A stretch of DNA of 64,000 nucleotides from Prevotella sp. (GTDB lineage Bacteria > Bacillota_I > Bacilli_A > ML615J-28 > CAG-313). The position numbers were made by a program, and so were the translations under genes. Numbering within the stretch: position 1 is the stretch's first letter; each line of letters opens with the position of its first letter. Under the pieces are notes generated by a model. That model was not told the DNA's origin. It saw only the letters and a list, made by a program, of their open reading frames with translations, and made no database searches. This document shows positions 63,861-64,000 of this stretch, piece by piece. The stretch covers positions 1 to 64,000 of the forward strand of contig JAMPDF010000006.1 in the NCBI GenBank assembly GCA_023665755.1, in the 5' to 3' direction.

Positions 63861-64000
63861 CTATTGAATGCTAACTGGCAATACACCTTTGGCTTCAATC
63901 TCACCAGTTAGATATTTAGCAAGTGCTTTAAAACTAAGTACGCTTGCTTCATAACTACATACATATGTTGGAACATCTAGAACATTAATATCATATGGTG
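63861..64000 (-). CDS. nagZ: Family 3 glycoside hydrolase, NagZ-like (partial, N-terminus beyond window)
   Basis: Only the last 45 codons are present, ending in TAG at 63861-63863. The sequence PYDINVLDVPTYVCSY...LTGEIEAKGVLPVSI matches the C-terminal domain of beta-N-acetylhexosaminidases of the NagZ family (typical end GEIxPxGKLPVTI). Bacillus NagZ cleaves GlcNAc from muropeptides and works with an amidase and NamZ. Family membership rests on this short end, and specificity is inferred. Confidence 0.6.
   Translation of the reverse strand, partial: PYDINVLDVPTYVCSYEASVLSFKALAKYLTGEIEAKGVLPVSIQ

Noticed and set aside
1..64000. Mobile elements, CRISPR arrays, rRNA genes or prophage
   Set aside because: No transposase, integrase, phage, rRNA or repeat-array signature was seen on either strand.

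Overview
The window is low-GC DNA with Bacillota signatures: AGGAGG-type ribosome sites, T-box leaders in front of pheS and trpS, Spx, RelQ, YjbK and CcpA/cre-like operators. The many InlB-repeat lipoproteins, BspA-type LRR protein and Opp ATPases carrying charged insertions suggest an uncultured host-associated (gut) member of the Bacilli near Erysipelotrichales/RF39/Acholeplasmatales; that placement is inference. TGA is used as stop and TGG as Trp, so the code looks standard. Nearly all genes lie on the minus strand; plus-strand genes are ispH, clpP, the CYTH gene, one small membrane protein and trpS.

Layout. 1-4.1 kb: a secreted papain-like/BspA-LRR protein (cut by the left edge) behind a small lipoprotein, transcribed through a structured leader with a cre-like operator. 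4.5-5.0 kb: five tRNA genes (Leu, Asp, Arg, Pro, Gly). 5-9.6 kb: DUF2188 protein, secreted NAGPA-type phosphodiester glycosidase, EF-P, IspH. 9.7-16 kb: a 2100-residue lipoprotein amidase. 16-18.9 kb: a small membrane protein, then two P-II-like proteins with a DUF1538 transporter-like protein behind an attenuated leader. 18.9-33.4 kb: XRE/membrane protein, GH18 lipoprotein, FlaR-like kinase, pheST with T-box, YwaF-like protein, CotD-like protein, clpP, pseudouridine synthase, relQ, CYTH protein, InlB lipoprotein, spx. 33.5-42.6 kb: oppABCDF plus a DUF3899 protein. 42.8-46.2 kb: small membrane protein, T-box trpS, secreted metzincin-like protease. 46.3-56.4 kb: a tightly coupled ten-gene operon. 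56.5-64 kb: InlB/solute-binding lipoprotein, GNAT, large surface protein, nagB and the end of a GH3 (NagZ-type) gene.

How it fits together. The strongest theme is peptidoglycan foraging or recycling. The ten-gene operon runs DUF624, NamZ, MupG, BadF-type sugar kinase, AnmK, MurQ, alpha/beta hydrolase, EtfB, EtfA, GlcD-type dehydrogenase. MurQ splits MurNAc-6-phosphate into GlcNAc-6-phosphate and D-lactate; the EtfB-EtfA-GlcD trio at the 3' end has the gene order and the Fe-S cysteines of an electron-confurcating lactate dehydrogenase. The operon therefore appears to take MurNAc apart and then oxidise the released D-lactate. Around it sit a giant amidase, a GH18 lipoprotein, NagZ/NagB and a modified oligopeptide transporter that could import wall peptides. 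cre-like operators occur in front of the amidase, oppA, the ten-gene operon, the large surface protein and two other secreted-protein genes, which suggests shared control by a CcpA/LacI-family repressor.
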